This document shows, in pieces, positions 51,096 through 63,970 of a stretch of 64,000 nt of DNA. The notes under the pieces are model-generated. The model made no database searches. It had not been told where the DNA came from and worked only from the letters and a program-made list of their open reading frames with translations. Each line of letters starts with the position of its first letter. Position 1 is the stretch's first letter. The stretch covers positions 42,076,407 through 42,140,406 of the forward strand of contig NC_084463.1 of assembly GCF_027409185.1 (NCBI RefSeq), in the 5' to 3' direction. The position numbers and the translations under genes are program-made. Source of the stretch: Cynocephalus volans (taxonomy: Eukaryota > Chordata > Mammalia > Dermoptera > Cynocephalidae).

Positions 51096-52060
51096 CTCTA
51101 CCAGCTCTGTTAATAACAAAATTAAAATTAAAATTAAACAATTCTCTGGGAGAAAAATGGGCAATTTGATAAGACATTTTCCAAAAAGATAACCAAGTGT
51201 GCAAGTGAATGAAAAGTGCTACATAATGTTACACATCAGCAAAATGCAAAGTACAACCACAACGTGACACCACTATGCAATTGCAAAACTAAAAATCATT
51301 CACAATATCACCTCTTGTCAGGGTGTAGAGCAACTGAAACTCTGGCACACTGCTGTGTGTGTCACTTGTTTCACCCACTTTCCCAACCCTTTATTAGTAT
51401 CTGATAAAGATGGACATATACACACTTGGTGTCACAACAATTTAACTCTTACATATATATCTGATGAAAATGCCTGCCTCTGCTCACCATGCAGAAGAAT
51501 GCTCAGAACAGCATTATTTGATACTTCTCCAAACTGGAAACAATTCAAATGTTCATCAATAATACAAAGGATAAATGAAATGAGTTTTATTTTTATAATG
51601 GGATATTAAACAGAAATAAGAACAAGCTACAACCACATTTGATAATATCCCTGAAACTTGGGCTGGTCAGTTTGCTCACTTGGGAGAGTGTGGTGCTGGT
51701 AAGACCAAGGCCCTGGATTCAGACACCCACACTGGCCAGCCACCAAGAAAAAAACAAAAATTCTGAAACTTACAAGCATAATTAAAGTAACAAACAGAGA
51801 CCAGTACATTCTGTTTGATTCTATTTATATAATGTTAAAAACAAGTAAAGCTAATTCAAAAGTTAGCAAATGCTTTACTTTGGGGGAAGACAGGGTAGGA
51901 TCTTGGAAAGGGAACACAAGGGGCTCCTGCAGGATTGGGGATGTTCCATTTCTTGTGGGCACTGGTTACCAGATGTGTCCCATTTGGATAATTTATTGAG
52001 CTATAAACTTATTACTTCCATACATTTAGGTATGTCTGCTGTGCTTTGACACATGAATCC
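51096..52060 (+). repeat. Old LINE-1 3' end, plus strand
   Basis: Sense L1 3' landmarks: 'aaatgggcaatttgataagacattttcc', 'gagcaactgaaactctggcacac', 'tggaaacaattcaaatgttcatcaa'. An SINE interrupts it at 51660. Confidence 0.75.
51660..51762 (+). mobile_element. tRNA-derived SINE (tRNA-Ile-like), with target-site duplication
   Basis: A 103-bp insertion flanked by CTGAAACTT (51651-51659 and 51763-51771). The body resembles a tRNA: GGCTGGTCAGTTTGCTCAC with an A box, AGTGTGGTGCTGGTAAGACC around the anticodon region, GGATTCAGACAC as a B box, then CTGGCCAGCC and an A-rich tail. The GTGGTGCT...A.CCAAGGCC wording is tRNA-Ile-like, as in the CYN SINEs of colugos. This is the main clue to the organism. 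Confidence 0.8.
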
Positions 52061-52079
52061 AGTTAATTAAATCCAGAAC

Positions 52080-52290
52080 TCTTTCCCTGGCTAACTCCAA
52101 AGCCAGGAGACACAGTAGATTGTTCAAGACTCTGGAATTACCAGGTGTAGATTTGTATCCTGGATCTTACCATTTTGTATTTCTGAGATTTGGATCAAAT
52201 TACTAACTCTCTGAGCCTCAGTTTCTTCATCTGTAAATTGGATTAGTTATGGTTTCCTTTTACAAATTGATGAGATTAAATCCTCTAATA
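52080..52290 (+). repeat. MIR SINE
   Basis: Good MIR wording: 'gactctggaattaccaggtgtagatttgtatcctgg', then CTCTGAGCCTCAGTTTCTTC and 'atctgtaaattggattag'. Confidence 0.8.
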
Positions 52291-53313
52291 AATATTGGCT
52301 CTTGTGAGGCCCCTGTTTTTCCTTAGTCTGTGGGCTACAGACAAGATGAACAAAGGCTTGGGCCAGAGTTAGGGGAAGAATGAGGTTGTGGTCAAAGTTG
52401 TTCTCTGGGTGCAGAGAGCAATAAACATTCAGAGATGCTGCTGAGTTACAAGAAACAGAGTCCAGCAGCCTTGCGTTCCCTGTCTCTGGCCTCTTGCTCA
52501 TCTGTAAACACAGAAACTGGACTAAAGTGATGATCTCTGGCTGGTTAGTTTTTTCAGCTATGACATTGTCCAGTTGATAGAGCAACAAAAATGCTCCCCA
52601 AAAGCCAAACGTAAATGTGTACATGTGTCTGTTTATTTGCACATCTGTTCAAATATTTCTGGCAGATGCAGCTGTAGGGTTTGAGATTTTGTAGCATGAT
52701 GACTGGGCACTCCATCTCTTCTGATGTCAGGAGGACATAAAAATATTCACACATGGAAGGAAGGTAGGTGAGGCCACGTCTAACTAGGGCTTGGCTAAGA
52801 GTGGAAGACCCCAGTCAGGAGTCATGACCCTGACCCCACGTTGGGGGGTCTGAAATCTGGCAGGTAGCTCTTCATAGAGCTGTTGCATGGGCCTTCCTTT
52901 TAAAGCAACAATCTTTGGTTTGATTTGTCACTTTTTTTTTTGATTATACAAGAAATGTATGATTTTTGTTGAAAATTTGAAAAACAAAAATTCTTTAAAG
53001 CGCATTACATATGTGCATCTATGTATATAGCTTTATAAATATAATCATATCTATGTCTTTCTCTCTATCTAAATGCATATATCTATAAAGAGAAATAGTT
53101 TAGTAGAAATAAGGGAAAATTTCTACATGCTGGTATTGGCTGATTTTTTTGTTGTTGTTCTTTAACAAAGACAGTGCACACTTAAATTTTATACAGGAAA
53201 GCCATTTTTTTGAATTTTCATTTTTAAAACTTCTTCTCAGAAGCTTCTGTGTTGGTTGAGAGCAGACCTGCCAAAATCTAGAACATTCTTAGTGAGAGGC
53301 AAAAATGTAGTCT
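52291..53313. other. No gene recognised
   Basis: A 131-codon minus-strand ORF (52247-52642) overlaps MIR and has no domain. A diverged AT-rich region lies at 52920-53200. Nothing is called. Confidence 0.45.
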
Positions 53314-53601
53314 TCAGCTTTCTGGAAACATCCCCGGGCTTCTATGCAGTCTGCCCATGGCCTTGGCTATGAGTTTCAGGCCATCCTTTTTTGATTTGGG
53401 GGGTCTAGCTGGTCTACAGTATTTCATTTTCTTCAGAAAATATTTGGCCTTTTCCAGGTAAAACTTCAGTGTTTTCTTGTGACCTTGATGCCTCATTTGG
53501 TCCCAGAACTCATCGGGGTGTATTTCCTGGGCTGGGTGGCCACCCCCACAACCAGAGGCAGCAGAAGTGAGGCAGCAGAGCTTGCAGAGTGTCAGTGACA
53601 T
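53314..53601 (-). CDS. Possible short coding exon or small ORF, unknown
   Basis: Minus-strand ORF of 95 codons. The part from about 53533 onward follows a good acceptor-like GGCCACCCAGCCCAG and reads a charged, non-repetitive sequence with a basic amphipathic stretch (YLEKAKYFLKKMKYC) and a basic Pro-rich tail, ending at 53314. The composition is unlike the repeat shadows around it and unlike random ORF sequence. It could be the last exon of a small secreted or basic protein, or chance. I do not recognise the family. The ATG at 53601 may not be used. Confidence 0.25.
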   Translation of the reverse strand: MSLTLCKLCCLTSAASGCGGGHPAQEIHPDEFWDQMRHQGHKKTLKFYLEKAKYFLKKMKYCRPARPPKSKKDGLKLIAKAMGRLHRSPGMFPES

Positions 53602-54850
53602 ACAGAGTCCCTGCTGCTGGAACTGGGTTCAGGTGCCCGAGGCAGGCCCAGGACTTTCTTTTCTACAACAAGGGCACCAAAGTTGTCACTGCTCTCACTC
53701 TGTTCACTCCAGGCCCTTGGGCTCTTCTCTCTGGAATACTATTCCTTGTCCATTTTATGCCCCTGGGACCCAGCTCAGATGGGACACATCAGGGACACCC
53801 AGTCCACCTTTTAAGTCCCCTACTACACTGTCCCATGGCACCTGCTACTTGCTCTCCTCATCACCAGTCATAACCAAAATCAGACTGTGAGTATATCCCA
53901 CCCAACTTTGTGATCTCCTGTGGGTCGGGTGACTACAAGAAGCAGATGCTCAACATTTCTTGTCTGTGGGTCTGTCTGTCCTGCACACTCTCTCACAGAC
54001 ATATTTTCCTCCAGGAACACAACCCACAACTGGGAACTTGCTCAGGGAGATCTCTCCTGCTCCCATCCAGGCCTATGAAAACAGCAAACCTCATTTTCCT
54101 CATTTGTATACATTTTATAGCATTAGGTTTTACATTTGGGTCTAAAATCTGATTTTAGATTTTTTTGTTTGTGGTGTAAAATATGGATAAAAGCTCTTTC
54201 TCCCTCTCTTTTTTGCTTCTGATTCCTGAGCTCACAGGTCACCCTGCTGATTCCTCAGGGCAGCTGACAGTCTGAGTATGTCCCTTGCCTCATTCTCTGT
54301 GGGGCCCACCAGGTGGTGGGGGCTGCACCTGGTTCTCCAGGCTGTGCTTCTGTGAGTGCTGCTCCACCCTCTGCTCATGCTGCAGCTCCTGCACCAGCAG
54401 CACGCTCTGTGTGTCTCCCACAGCCGCATGGCCTTCTGGAAACAATGGAAGAGCTTTGAGCTCCATCAGATCACCCACTTTATCAGGACATGAAATAATT
54501 TCTGAAGTGGCAGAACCAAGAGAAGACACCTTTAGGGCTGGCCTGGCCAGCATGAGGAGGAGGACCCCACCTATGGTTTCCTCAGTGGCCAGTGGAGGCT
54601 GCACATCTGTAAGGACTGGCTGTCACTTCCTGGACACCATCTCTCAAGGTCAACTCCAGGCCATACCTTGACTCACAGTCCTTCCTCCTCTGGGGTAGTA
54701 TTTCTGATCTTCCCAAAGCCACACGTTGGCATGGCTGACCCTGATATTTTATACTCAGACCCATCTCCTGTTCCTCTGATGTCACTGACAGAAAGCATAT
54801 GAAGTTAGGAGCCTAGAAAAAAAGAGAAGAAAAAGAATTAACCCTGGAAA
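53602..54850. other. Unassigned, several mid-size ORFs on both strands
   Basis: The 104-codon minus ORF (54290-54604) has a Gln/Glu/His-rich end and a Pro run, and overlaps a 128-codon plus ORF. GC is higher than the surroundings. If 53314-53601 is an exon, upstream exons could lie here, but I see no clear splice chain. Confidence 0.35.
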
Positions 54851-56355
54851 GCAGCCTGGACTCTCAGTGTGGCCAGGCAGATCTCAGTCTGGGTCGTGTT
54901 TCCTTCTCTGCAGTTCCCCAGCTCACAGCATATGGGCAAAAAATCACCTGTTGTTAAATTATAACCCCCAACTTCCCATTTTTCAAAACAATTGTGCCTC
55001 GTGCTACCATCTGGATTATGTAATTACAAACCTTTGCCTGAGAATTAAATTTGGCTCTCTGCTTCTTTTTTTGATCCTCTGTCTTAAGCACATATTTTAC
55101 ACTTTTTAAACAATTGACAACAATCAAAAGAAGATACTCGATGGTGTGAAAATATATGAAATCCACAGTGCAGAGTGTGCAAATTCTTTTGGAGCATGAC
55201 CACACCTATTCATCTCTGTTATTGTGTTGAAAGGTAAACGCAGACACATTAGAACTTTAAAGAAATCGAGCATTTAGTAACTTCTAAACCCACCAGCACT
55301 AGACAAGAAAAAACGTAGTGCTCTACTGAGGGGGCAGAGCAAGAAAGCTCTTAGGAGGTATTTGGAGAAGCCAGACAAAGAAAACACTTGATCGGTTGAA
55401 GTGGAAAGACTGGTTTGAAGTTAGCTGGCGGTTTCTAACTGGTTAAGCTTAAGTTTCCTTACCCTGTTTACACTGAGTTAGGTCTTGCTTTTCTTGAGTA
55501 GGAATCTAAGGTGTTGAAGTCATCTCAGCTTAATGTCCTTATAATTAAATGCTTTCACAATGTCTTATTTTTGGTCACCCTCTCATTTAGGACAGACGGA
55601 CAAAATCTCAGGCATAAGTGTCACATTATGAATTATTTGCCTTTGTTTCAGCATGGAACTCATTAGTCACGATGTCAGGCTTGTGGAAAAATTATTTTCT
55701 TTTTTTCTTTTTTTATTCTAAGTACAGTGAGACCTCCTGATATAATTTTGATGGCTGTGAGTATGCATCTATGATTATGGAGAGAACACAGTGTACAGTA
55801 AAGAATATGAGGATGACTAACAGAAAAATAATACCTAGAGATTGAAGTCAGATTTTTAGTCAAGGGTGCTACAAACCAAGCCAAACACAAAACAAGAAAA
55901 ACAAACTTTAATGGCTATAACAAAATATAAATTCATCTCTGAGTCCATAGGGCAGTCACTCAAGATTTCTCGGTTTGAGCTGGAAGGATATTTCCTGGAT
56001 TGCAGTTTGAATGTCTCTAGTTATGGCGTGGGGCATTTCAGTGCATTCCCTAAGAGGTTCATGAGTCACCATATAAAATGTTGTCTTCTGAAGTGCATAT
56101 AAAATCATCCAGGCCAGCATGTGGGGCTTCAGGAATACAAAATAGTTAGAAAATAAAATTACAAGGGCAATAAGGAAGACTAAAATATTTTATTTTCTAC
56201 GCTGTAGTTACCTACTAAAGCATAATTTCGACCTACGATAATCCCCATTTCCACCAAAGATAATCAGAGTACAACTAATTTGTTTACAAAGTAGGTTCAG
56301 TCTCATCAAACTTGGCCTGATTTTTTACATAGTGCAGTAAGAATAGTTGTATAGA
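54851..56355. other. No feature recognised
   Basis: AT-rich, with short ORFs only. Probably repeat-derived but not assignable. Confidence 0.4.
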
Positions 56356-56900
56356 GCAAGACCAACTTAGCATAAGTAACTCCATTTTGCTGTTTACAAG
56401 TTTCCCACTTTATTTTTGATGACTTTAAAAGTGTTTACTTGGGGAGTCACTGGACACACCCACTTGCCTGTGCAAATCCATGAAATAAACAACTTCTGGC
56501 AAGAAAGATAAGCTACAACCTGCATGTATAAAAAGAAACTGCTTCTGCCTTAGCCCGTGGTCAGTACTTGCTTGGACTCATGGACCGTCACTCTGCTGCA
56601 CTGATTCACTACATCTACCCTCAAGCAGCCCGAGTCTGTGAACTTAAAAAGGGCTCCTCCTTGAACCCTGCCTTGCAAGATGCAGACTGTGCAGACCCCC
56701 AGCCAAGCAGCATGAAAGACTGGAACTGATTCATTAACCCCTACTATTGGCTGCTTCCTCGCCTTGAATGACCGAGTTTCCTCCTTCTTATTTTCTTTCT
56801 TCTTTGATTTTCCCTTGTTTGAAGTGTGAATTTGTAGATTCTTCTTTGTTGATATCTGTGTGCTGTGCCACATTACTGAGTGACAGGGACAGTACTCAGG
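56356..56900 (+). repeat. LTR-like block with TATA box
   Basis: Plus-strand wording typical of class I LTRs: TAACTCCATTTTGCTGTTTA, a GCATGTATAAAAAGAAACTGC TATA segment (56522 on), and 'ccgtggtcagtacttgc...cttgaatgaccgagtttcctcc' toward the end. No clear TG/CA ends or target duplication. Confidence 0.4.
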
Positions 56901-58384
56901 AAATAGCTCCTGGTGAACTCCACATAATTTATAGGTGAATTGAGTTTGTCTGATTCAATCAAGCTTGACATTGTGGAAAGACACAATTGTGGTCATATCG
57001 AGTTAATCATCACCTCAACTCCATGCCCACAACTGTAGAAATTGATCATATATGCTCTTTTCTAGTCTGCTTTTCTTAAATTTAAGAATTTTAGATTAGA
57101 CTATAAAAAGCCTCTTCAGGCTAAGACCTCATGCCAAGGACTTGGCATCAAACATTGCCTACAATACCTACAATTTAGGGTGAATTCCTCTTTTTCTTGA
57201 TGTCTTAGAATAGTTTTGAAGATTCCTAGGCCTTCCTTACTCAATCTATAAAGCTGGAAAACCATTAAAGCCAGGTAACAGAACAAGCTTATTCCAACAG
57301 GTTTTATTGACTCTATGAAGTTCACCTTAGTTTCTTAAAACCCTCTGGTCATATTTGGTTCAATGCACATTCTCAAATATGGCATTCTAGTCTAAGTCTT
57401 GGTAATATAACAAATGTTTCTAATTATGTCCTGTTGTAAAAAGCATAAATTCCTTTTGAATTTTTGCAAATAACTGTACTGCCATAAGAATGCTCATTAA
57501 TAGTTTTCAACTTCTGGAATGACCAGGCAAAAAGACAAAGTAATTGTTTTTTCTTTGTTCACAAAGATAAACTTTGCAAATTAAAGTAAGCTATAGATAG
57601 CTAAAGAGGAAAAACAAAGTTTTCTTGAATCTGGAAGACAAAACATTTTAAAAACCAGCAAGTAAAAAAAATATTTTTTTAAAAAAACCCCACAATTATT
57701 CATTACCAGTTCATACAACTCTGAGTAACTAATTTTTGTTCTTCGTGGTGTTGGGTTAGCAGCTCCATTACACTTTTGAAAGTTGTTGCCCTGTCCAATG
57801 GCAAGATGTTAAAGGTATTTGAAAACCGAACTGCTCATACTCTTCTTCATAAAACTTCTTAAATGCACATCATTTGCAAAAATCATTATACCCGTAATGT
57901 ACTCAGTCATAATTTTAGTTATATTAGACACATTAGATTTTAAGGAGTTTTATACAATTTATGAACACATATTAATCATATCTACCCTTAAAATATAACT
58001 TAAAAGAAGTTCAGCACTTTTAAGGTTTGCTTATTATTTGATATTGCTTCCCTGCAATTTAGCATGTAAAATAAACCTAATTAACACAACATCTCTTCTT
58101 TTTATGAGTATAGAGAGAAAAAAATCCTTTTAGTTATTCTAGGGACCCTCTCACAACTCCCCAAAGTAGGTCAATCTCAAAAAATTTACTAAATTTAGAA
58201 TTTTATTTTGTAAATGTGAATAATGTCATAGAGCTTAAAACACTTGATTACGATAGGATCACAGATTGCTGTGAAACAGTGTTTATTCATTTAACCAGGG
58301 TAGTAATTAAAAGACTTCAATGGCAAAAATGAATAGTCACATAGTTGTAGCAAAAGTTAGCAATTTAATAGAAAGAACTCAGTG
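56901..58384. other. No feature recognised
   Basis: AT-rich, with ORFs under 75 codons. Nothing can be assigned. Confidence 0.4.
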
Positions 58385-58798
58385 GTAGAGTTTGGATGTG
58401 GTGTACCCCCAAACTCATGAGGAAATCTGATCCCCAGTGTGGCAGTGTCGGGAGCTGAGTCACAGGGTGGATCCCGCATGAGTGGGTTGATGCTGTCCCT
58501 GGTGGGGAGAGTAAGTTCTTGCTTTATTAGTTCCCATGAGAGCCACTTGTTTAAAAAGCCCCTAGAACTTCCCCTGTTTCTCTCTCTCTCACTCTCTGTC
58601 TCACATGTGCACATGCTTCCTCCCAGCATGTGCTGTCAGCTGCCTGCCACTTTCTGCCATGAGTAGAAGCAGCCTGAGGCCCACACCAGATGCAGCTGTT
58701 GCAGAATAATAAGCCAAATAAACTTCTGTTCTTTATTAATTACCCAACCTCAGGTATTCCATTATTGCAGCACAAAAACAGACTAATACAGTCAGTTT
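58385..58798 (+). repeat. THE1/MST-like MaLR LTR
   Basis: From AGAGTTTGGATGTGGTGTAC to 'gcacaaaaacagactaatacag', with 'tgggttgatgctgtccctgg', a (TC)n-rich middle, and CCAAATAAACTTCTGTTC near the end. This is the THE1-like order, roughly complete. Confidence 0.75.
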
Positions 58799-61320
58799 TC
58801 TTAAATAATAGACCTAATAACCACAACATGAAACACAGGAATATAGAACATATCTTCATAAAACAAAGAAACTTTGTTTCCTAGTTCAATTACCAAAAAC
58901 AAAAACAAACAAAATACAAAACAAAACAAAAAATCTCTTCCACAATTTCTTAATAAGAACAGACCAGGAGTCCAGGAAATCTTTGTTATTTTAATTGAGA
59001 AGATACAATTCTAGTTTTGAATCAGTTGGTTTACGATATTAATGATCAATTTTAAAAAAACCTTCATAGTAGTTTCCTTCAATTCTTAGCCACTTTGATC
59101 ACACATAAAATTTCTTTTTCAAAATTTCTCTTCAGTAAACCTTCTAGAAGTTCATTTTGTTCCATACATTCTCTTTCTTATTATGGAACAACCAAACATT
59201 CTACATTAGGACAAAATTACTCTTTATTTAACAAGAACATCCTTTATTCCTCATAGCTTCACTTAAAAATATATCTTACCTTCACTCCTTACAGTGATGT
59301 TTCACATAATGCGTATAGTAATTAGAATTAGAAATAGTTATAATTTTTAATTCTTATAAATTCTAATGTGTAGTAAGAACTAGAAAATCATTAGTGTGAC
59401 ACACCAGCATTCTGCAGATAGGAAAAACTATAAATAAAAATTTTATGGCTTTATCTCTCACCAGAAATGCAATTATAGTGAAGTTGTTTGTCACGTGTAC
59501 TCCTTGAAAATGTGTACTGCTGAGTTCCAGGGAGTTTGTTCAACTTTCTACTTAGTAAATATTTACTGGATTCAAAAATAAAATAGAAGCATGTGTTTTC
59601 CCAGCATGCAGTTTCTCAGTGGGGTACAGCACATGTTTGCTAACAAACTCAAATATCCTTAGTTAATGTGTAATAAGAATCCAAAGTAGATAAACATATG
59701 TTCAGAAATTAATGTTTCAATATTTTATTTTACTTGAATGTGATCTAGAAACTTGATGAATATCCATCATTTAATTTAACAAAGACAAACTTGAAGGGTG
59801 TAAGTTGCTGAGGAGATTTGGAAAACTATTTTTAAACATGTTACAATACCTAACAAGGCTAGCTACCATTGTGTTATTTTTCCTTGCTAACAAATTTGGT
59901 AATAGAGATAACTTAATTTTTAAACTTACTACTTGGTAAGGCAAAATAGAATAAAAGTTGTGGGTCTGCATTACATTTAATTTTTACCACTCTGAAGACC
60001 TACCTTTTTTAATTAAACAAATTTTAACTAGCTATTGCTAACTAAAAATGACCCCATATCACGTGAATTAAAAAGCAAAATTTTTTTCAGTTAGTTTCTA
60101 AAAGTTTATATTTCTGGAAGTTTAAAATCAATTATGTTTCTTTACAACAATTAAAGATCTTTTATAAACAAATTTTATTGACACCATCTGGTGGTAAAGA
60201 TACAAATCACACATTCATACATACATGTACATGAACACACACACAGAAACAGATCACATAGATTTTTATTTTAAAATTTTAGCCATGTACAGTAGGCACA
60301 ATAACACAATACTTTCTAGCATATAAAATGTGGACTCAAATTTGTTTTTGTCAGATGAGTATGTTAAGATTACTCACTTTGGTGGCTCATGCTTTTTCCT
60401 AGTATTTATAGAAGAGACAAGATTTCTATGGAAAAGACAAGATTTTTATTTGCCCAATTTCTAAATATTTCACTTTTTTCTTGTTTTTCTGATGTCATCT
60501 TTCCTACATTTTCATTTTAAAAAATAAACTATCATGTCCTAGAGAAGTCAAGGCAGAAAATTTACGTACCAAAGGCACATAGCATAGTTTTCATCATTAG
60601 TCAACACACCCAAAAAAGAGTATAGGGAAATGGTGGTTAAGATAAGATGGCCAGGAGAAGACTCTTAAACAGAGGTAAGTTTTGTGACTTACATTAAAGT
60701 CCATGCCTTCTTCCTTTTCTAGTGATTGAGTACTTCCTGTTTTTCTGGTGCAAAGAATAACATCCATTTATAAATGGAGATTCCTTTTGTAGATGTAAAT
60801 TTATTTTAACAGAAAGGAAATAACCAGCAGAATGTAATCCTAGAGACATATTTGAGGCACATTTAGTTAGATCAATGGTTTTACAAACCATGTGTTTTTA
60901 AACTAGACTACTGCCTTCAGGGTGATGCCCTTGAAGAACATGACAAGAATTTTCTAGGCCTGAACTCAGCATGAATAATTTCCATTTTGGATTAGAGTCA
61001 GATACCGGTTCATCCTTTTATTTGTTTGTTATTATTTACAAGATTGAATGACATACTAGTCAAGTTTTGGTTTTTTTTTAAATAAAAAGCTAATAGATGT
61101 AGCAAAAATTGTGCCAATGAGAAGAGAGAAGACGGATCTGTCTGAGCAAAACATTATCAGGGATTCAAGCAGAGATATTTCAGTCGACTGAGAAGTTTTC
61201 TCGAGAGAAGCAAAATTGAATAAAGAAACCAGAAATCATTCTTGCAAAAGTTTTCCTAAAAATGTCCCAAGGACAGTTTTGGACATGGAAATCTTTTCGA
61301 TTTGATTTGAGACCCCCACC
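58799..61320. other. AT-rich, no gene recognised
   Basis: Short ORFs only. Possibly degraded ERV or L1 sequence but no landmark is solid. Confidence 0.4.
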
Positions 61321-61865
61321 ATAGAAATATTTATACTCTGAGAGATTGCTTGCTTATTATCTCAGAAAACAAACCCTTCGAGGCTTTCTCCAGTGGAGAA
61401 ACAGTCTAGGGAAAAGGAATTGGATTCATCATATCGAGGCAGGAAGCTAGATAGAGATAAGAGCGGGAGAAAGAAAAATTTGTTATTTGCAAATGGGACA
61501 AACCAGTTTCCTGAGCAAGCCTGCACATGCGCAGAAGTGGAGACAAAGACAATTCCAGACAGGGAGCCCCCGCAACCTTGGGCACCATTCAGTCAGACCA
61601 ATGAGTTCCTACCAGCTAGGGTGCCAATCTCTAACAATATGACAGAGATTACATTCAGGGCTCCACCAATGACCAAATGGCACGAGTCCAGCTCAGAGGA
61701 CTTAAAACCCCTGGAATGTCACCATTAGGCCTCTTGAGCACTCCTCTCACTCAAGCCCACTCCATTTTCTCCAGAGTGTACTTGTCCTTTGCTAAATAAA
61801 ATAGCTTTTTCTTTTTGTTCCTGACATGTCTCATCCAATTCTTTGTTCAAGACACCAAGAACCTG
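61321..61865 (+). repeat. ERV LTR-like block (poly(A) signal and U5)
   Basis: GCTAAATAAAATAGC gives AATAAA at 61795-61800. It is followed by 'ttgttcctgacatgtctcatcc' and AAGACACCAAGAACCTGGG, a wording common at U5 ends of class I LTRs. Upstream, AGGACTTAAAACCCCTGG could be the TATA region. The 5' end is uncertain. Confidence 0.5.
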
Positions 61866-62665
61866 GGTCTAGCCAGCAGGACCTGGAATTTTCCCATAAC
61901 AATATGCCTGGTGTAAAAAAAGGACATTTTTTTCTCAATAGCCTGGTTGTTTACAATAAAGGCCAACATCTCACGGCACGTGGTTCTGGAGGTTGGCACC
62001 TTCACTTTTGGTTTTAAACTTACAAGAATATTCTTTTGGTCCCTATAGCTATTGTAGCTGTAAAGACATACACTTGTTTGCCTTTTGTAAGCAGTCTTTT
62101 ACAGAGGCAACTTTCGATCCATTTAGTTTGTTAGCATCCTCTCCATGCCAATTAAAAGGCAAGAATTCCATTGTTTACAATGCACCTCATAGTTGAAAAT
62201 TTTTGTTTGAGTGAAAAACATTCCCATGTGTTTAGTACAAATCATTTTTAGTAAGGTTTACCCATTTCTGCAGGAAATCATAGGTTTTGAGACTCCATGG
62301 GATCAGATGAACCAATTGTTCTCTGCCTTCCCAATACCCCACCTACCTGAGGTTTCCTACTGGGCTGAGTCCAGTTTCTGACAGACACAATTTGAAGGTG
62401 AACCCAGCCAGCTGCTGACCTGAAAAGCTAAGTTGGTCAAACTGGCTCGTTATCTAAAGTATAACTTCTCCTTAAGCAAAAGTTACATTCTTATGATAAA
62501 ATCTAAATACAATTCTCTCTAAAGTTTCCCCCAACAGACAGCTTGCCACTAGCAAACATCTTTTCCACAACTTTCCCTTCAGCAGTTCTTAAAATCTCTT
62601 AACAGGGTCGGTAAGGAAACCACCTGTTATCTCTAAAATCATTAAAGTATACAATCCCATAGCTA

Positions 62666-62921
62666 CACAGTGATTAGAGTTGATCAGATGGGCCTTTGCC
62701 AGGCTATCTGTAGGCCGTGGTGCCCTGCCCAAGGGCTTTGCCCTATGCATGCATTACCTAAAAACCCTATTCTAAAATCAAATGAGAATCAACGTTATTT
62801 AATTAGAATTGATAAGATACACTATCTGTGGGTTGGGGCCCCCTATCTGAGGGCTTTTGTCCTGTACATGCATTTACCTAAAAACCCTATTCTGAAATCA
62901 AATGAGAATCAAGATTCCTAA
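62666..62921. repeat. Two-copy tandem repeat, unit ~125 bp
   Basis: TTAGAGTTGAT...CTATCTGTAGG...GGGCTTT...CCTAAAAACCCTATTCT AAAATCAAATGAGAATCAA recurs from 62801 to 62914 with substitutions and small indels. The last ~35 bases are nearly identical. Confidence 0.85.
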
Positions 62922-62939
62922 CCCATAAACATTTCATCC

Positions 62940-63970
62940 TTATTCATTTATTAAAAAATTAGAAGCTGTCAAGGAGTCAGAGTCAATGGACTCAAGGACG
63001 TTCTCATGAAGAAAAATCAGCATTACTTCTGCTTGATGAGTCTGTTGGAACATGGAGCATAACAGTTTAGTCACTATAAGAAAACACAAGATACAGAAGA
63101 CACTAATTCTGGCAATAATCCAAATTCTTATGTTTAAACTAGAAAAGCAATGGGTAGGATTAAGCCAATGGGCCAAATCATTTAAATGATTAATAGTAAT
63201 CTTTTGAGTTTTTCCTTGAAGCAGTGTCATTTGCTATAGAAGTTTAATTATTAAGTTTTGAATATATCCATGTAAATCAGAATGAAAATTTCCATGAAAA
63301 ATCTTTGTACATTCTTTCATGTAGTGAAGGAATTAAAGTTTAGATTGAGATAGAAGTTCAGAGGTAAAATTTTGAAAAGAGCCATTCTTTGTGCCATTTG
63401 GATAGAATGAGAGCAGTCACTGTTGTAGCAGTTGTGGCTGTAGAAGCCATAAGAATGTCCAAGAATCTCTTAGGGTGCGCTCTCTAGAGCAGAGGTGACT
63501 TGCTCCAGGGCAGAATTCCCCATCCATTGTCATGTGAGGTTAACAGGTAACCAAGCTTCTGCTCTCTGTTTTAATATAAACATATGAGAAATATTAAAAT
63601 TAGAGATAATAAAGTATAGGGAGATGGCAAATATATGGATCAAAACGTAGTCAATGGTATCATTAGCTATCCAACATAATTTATTTTCTGTAGAATTATT
63701 TGAACAGCAAGAGACCCGATTAAAGTCCAGACCATGTCCAATAGCAATCCAGGGGTGAGAACCAACAGGAATGTTGGGTTTAGGATGAAATTTTTCCCAT
63801 TTAGAATTTCCACTGACTCCTGCAGTTTGAATAAATATTTGATGTTTCACAGCTATAATACAATTAAAAGCTGTAAAAATATTATTTATATACCATTGTG
63901 GTTGAAAGGGAATGCAAAAGTTGCTAGCAGTGAACTGAGTGCTACAATTGATTCTGCAAACTTGTAATGG
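62940..63970 (-). pseudogene. ERV env-like remnant (class II-like TM region)
   Basis: Minus-strand frames show a surface-subunit end (LPVNLTWQW near 63535), a fusion-peptide-like Ala/Thr/Ile-rich stretch near 63420-63470, and farther on a hydrophobic membrane span with a Cys-rich end (63110-63050). The frames are separated by stops and shifts. The order suggests retroviral Env TM, with a betaretrovirus-like feel. It continues past the right edge. The plus-strand LTR at 61.3-61.9 kb is in the opposite orientation, so it is not simply this element's LTR. Confidence 0.5.

Noticed and set aside
51660..51762. Functional tRNA gene
   Set aside because: Stem pairing is degraded, it has an A-rich tail and a target-site duplication; it is a SINE.
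62666..62921. CRISPR-like direct repeats
   Set aside because: Only two units, no spacers, mammalian context; an ordinary tandem duplication.
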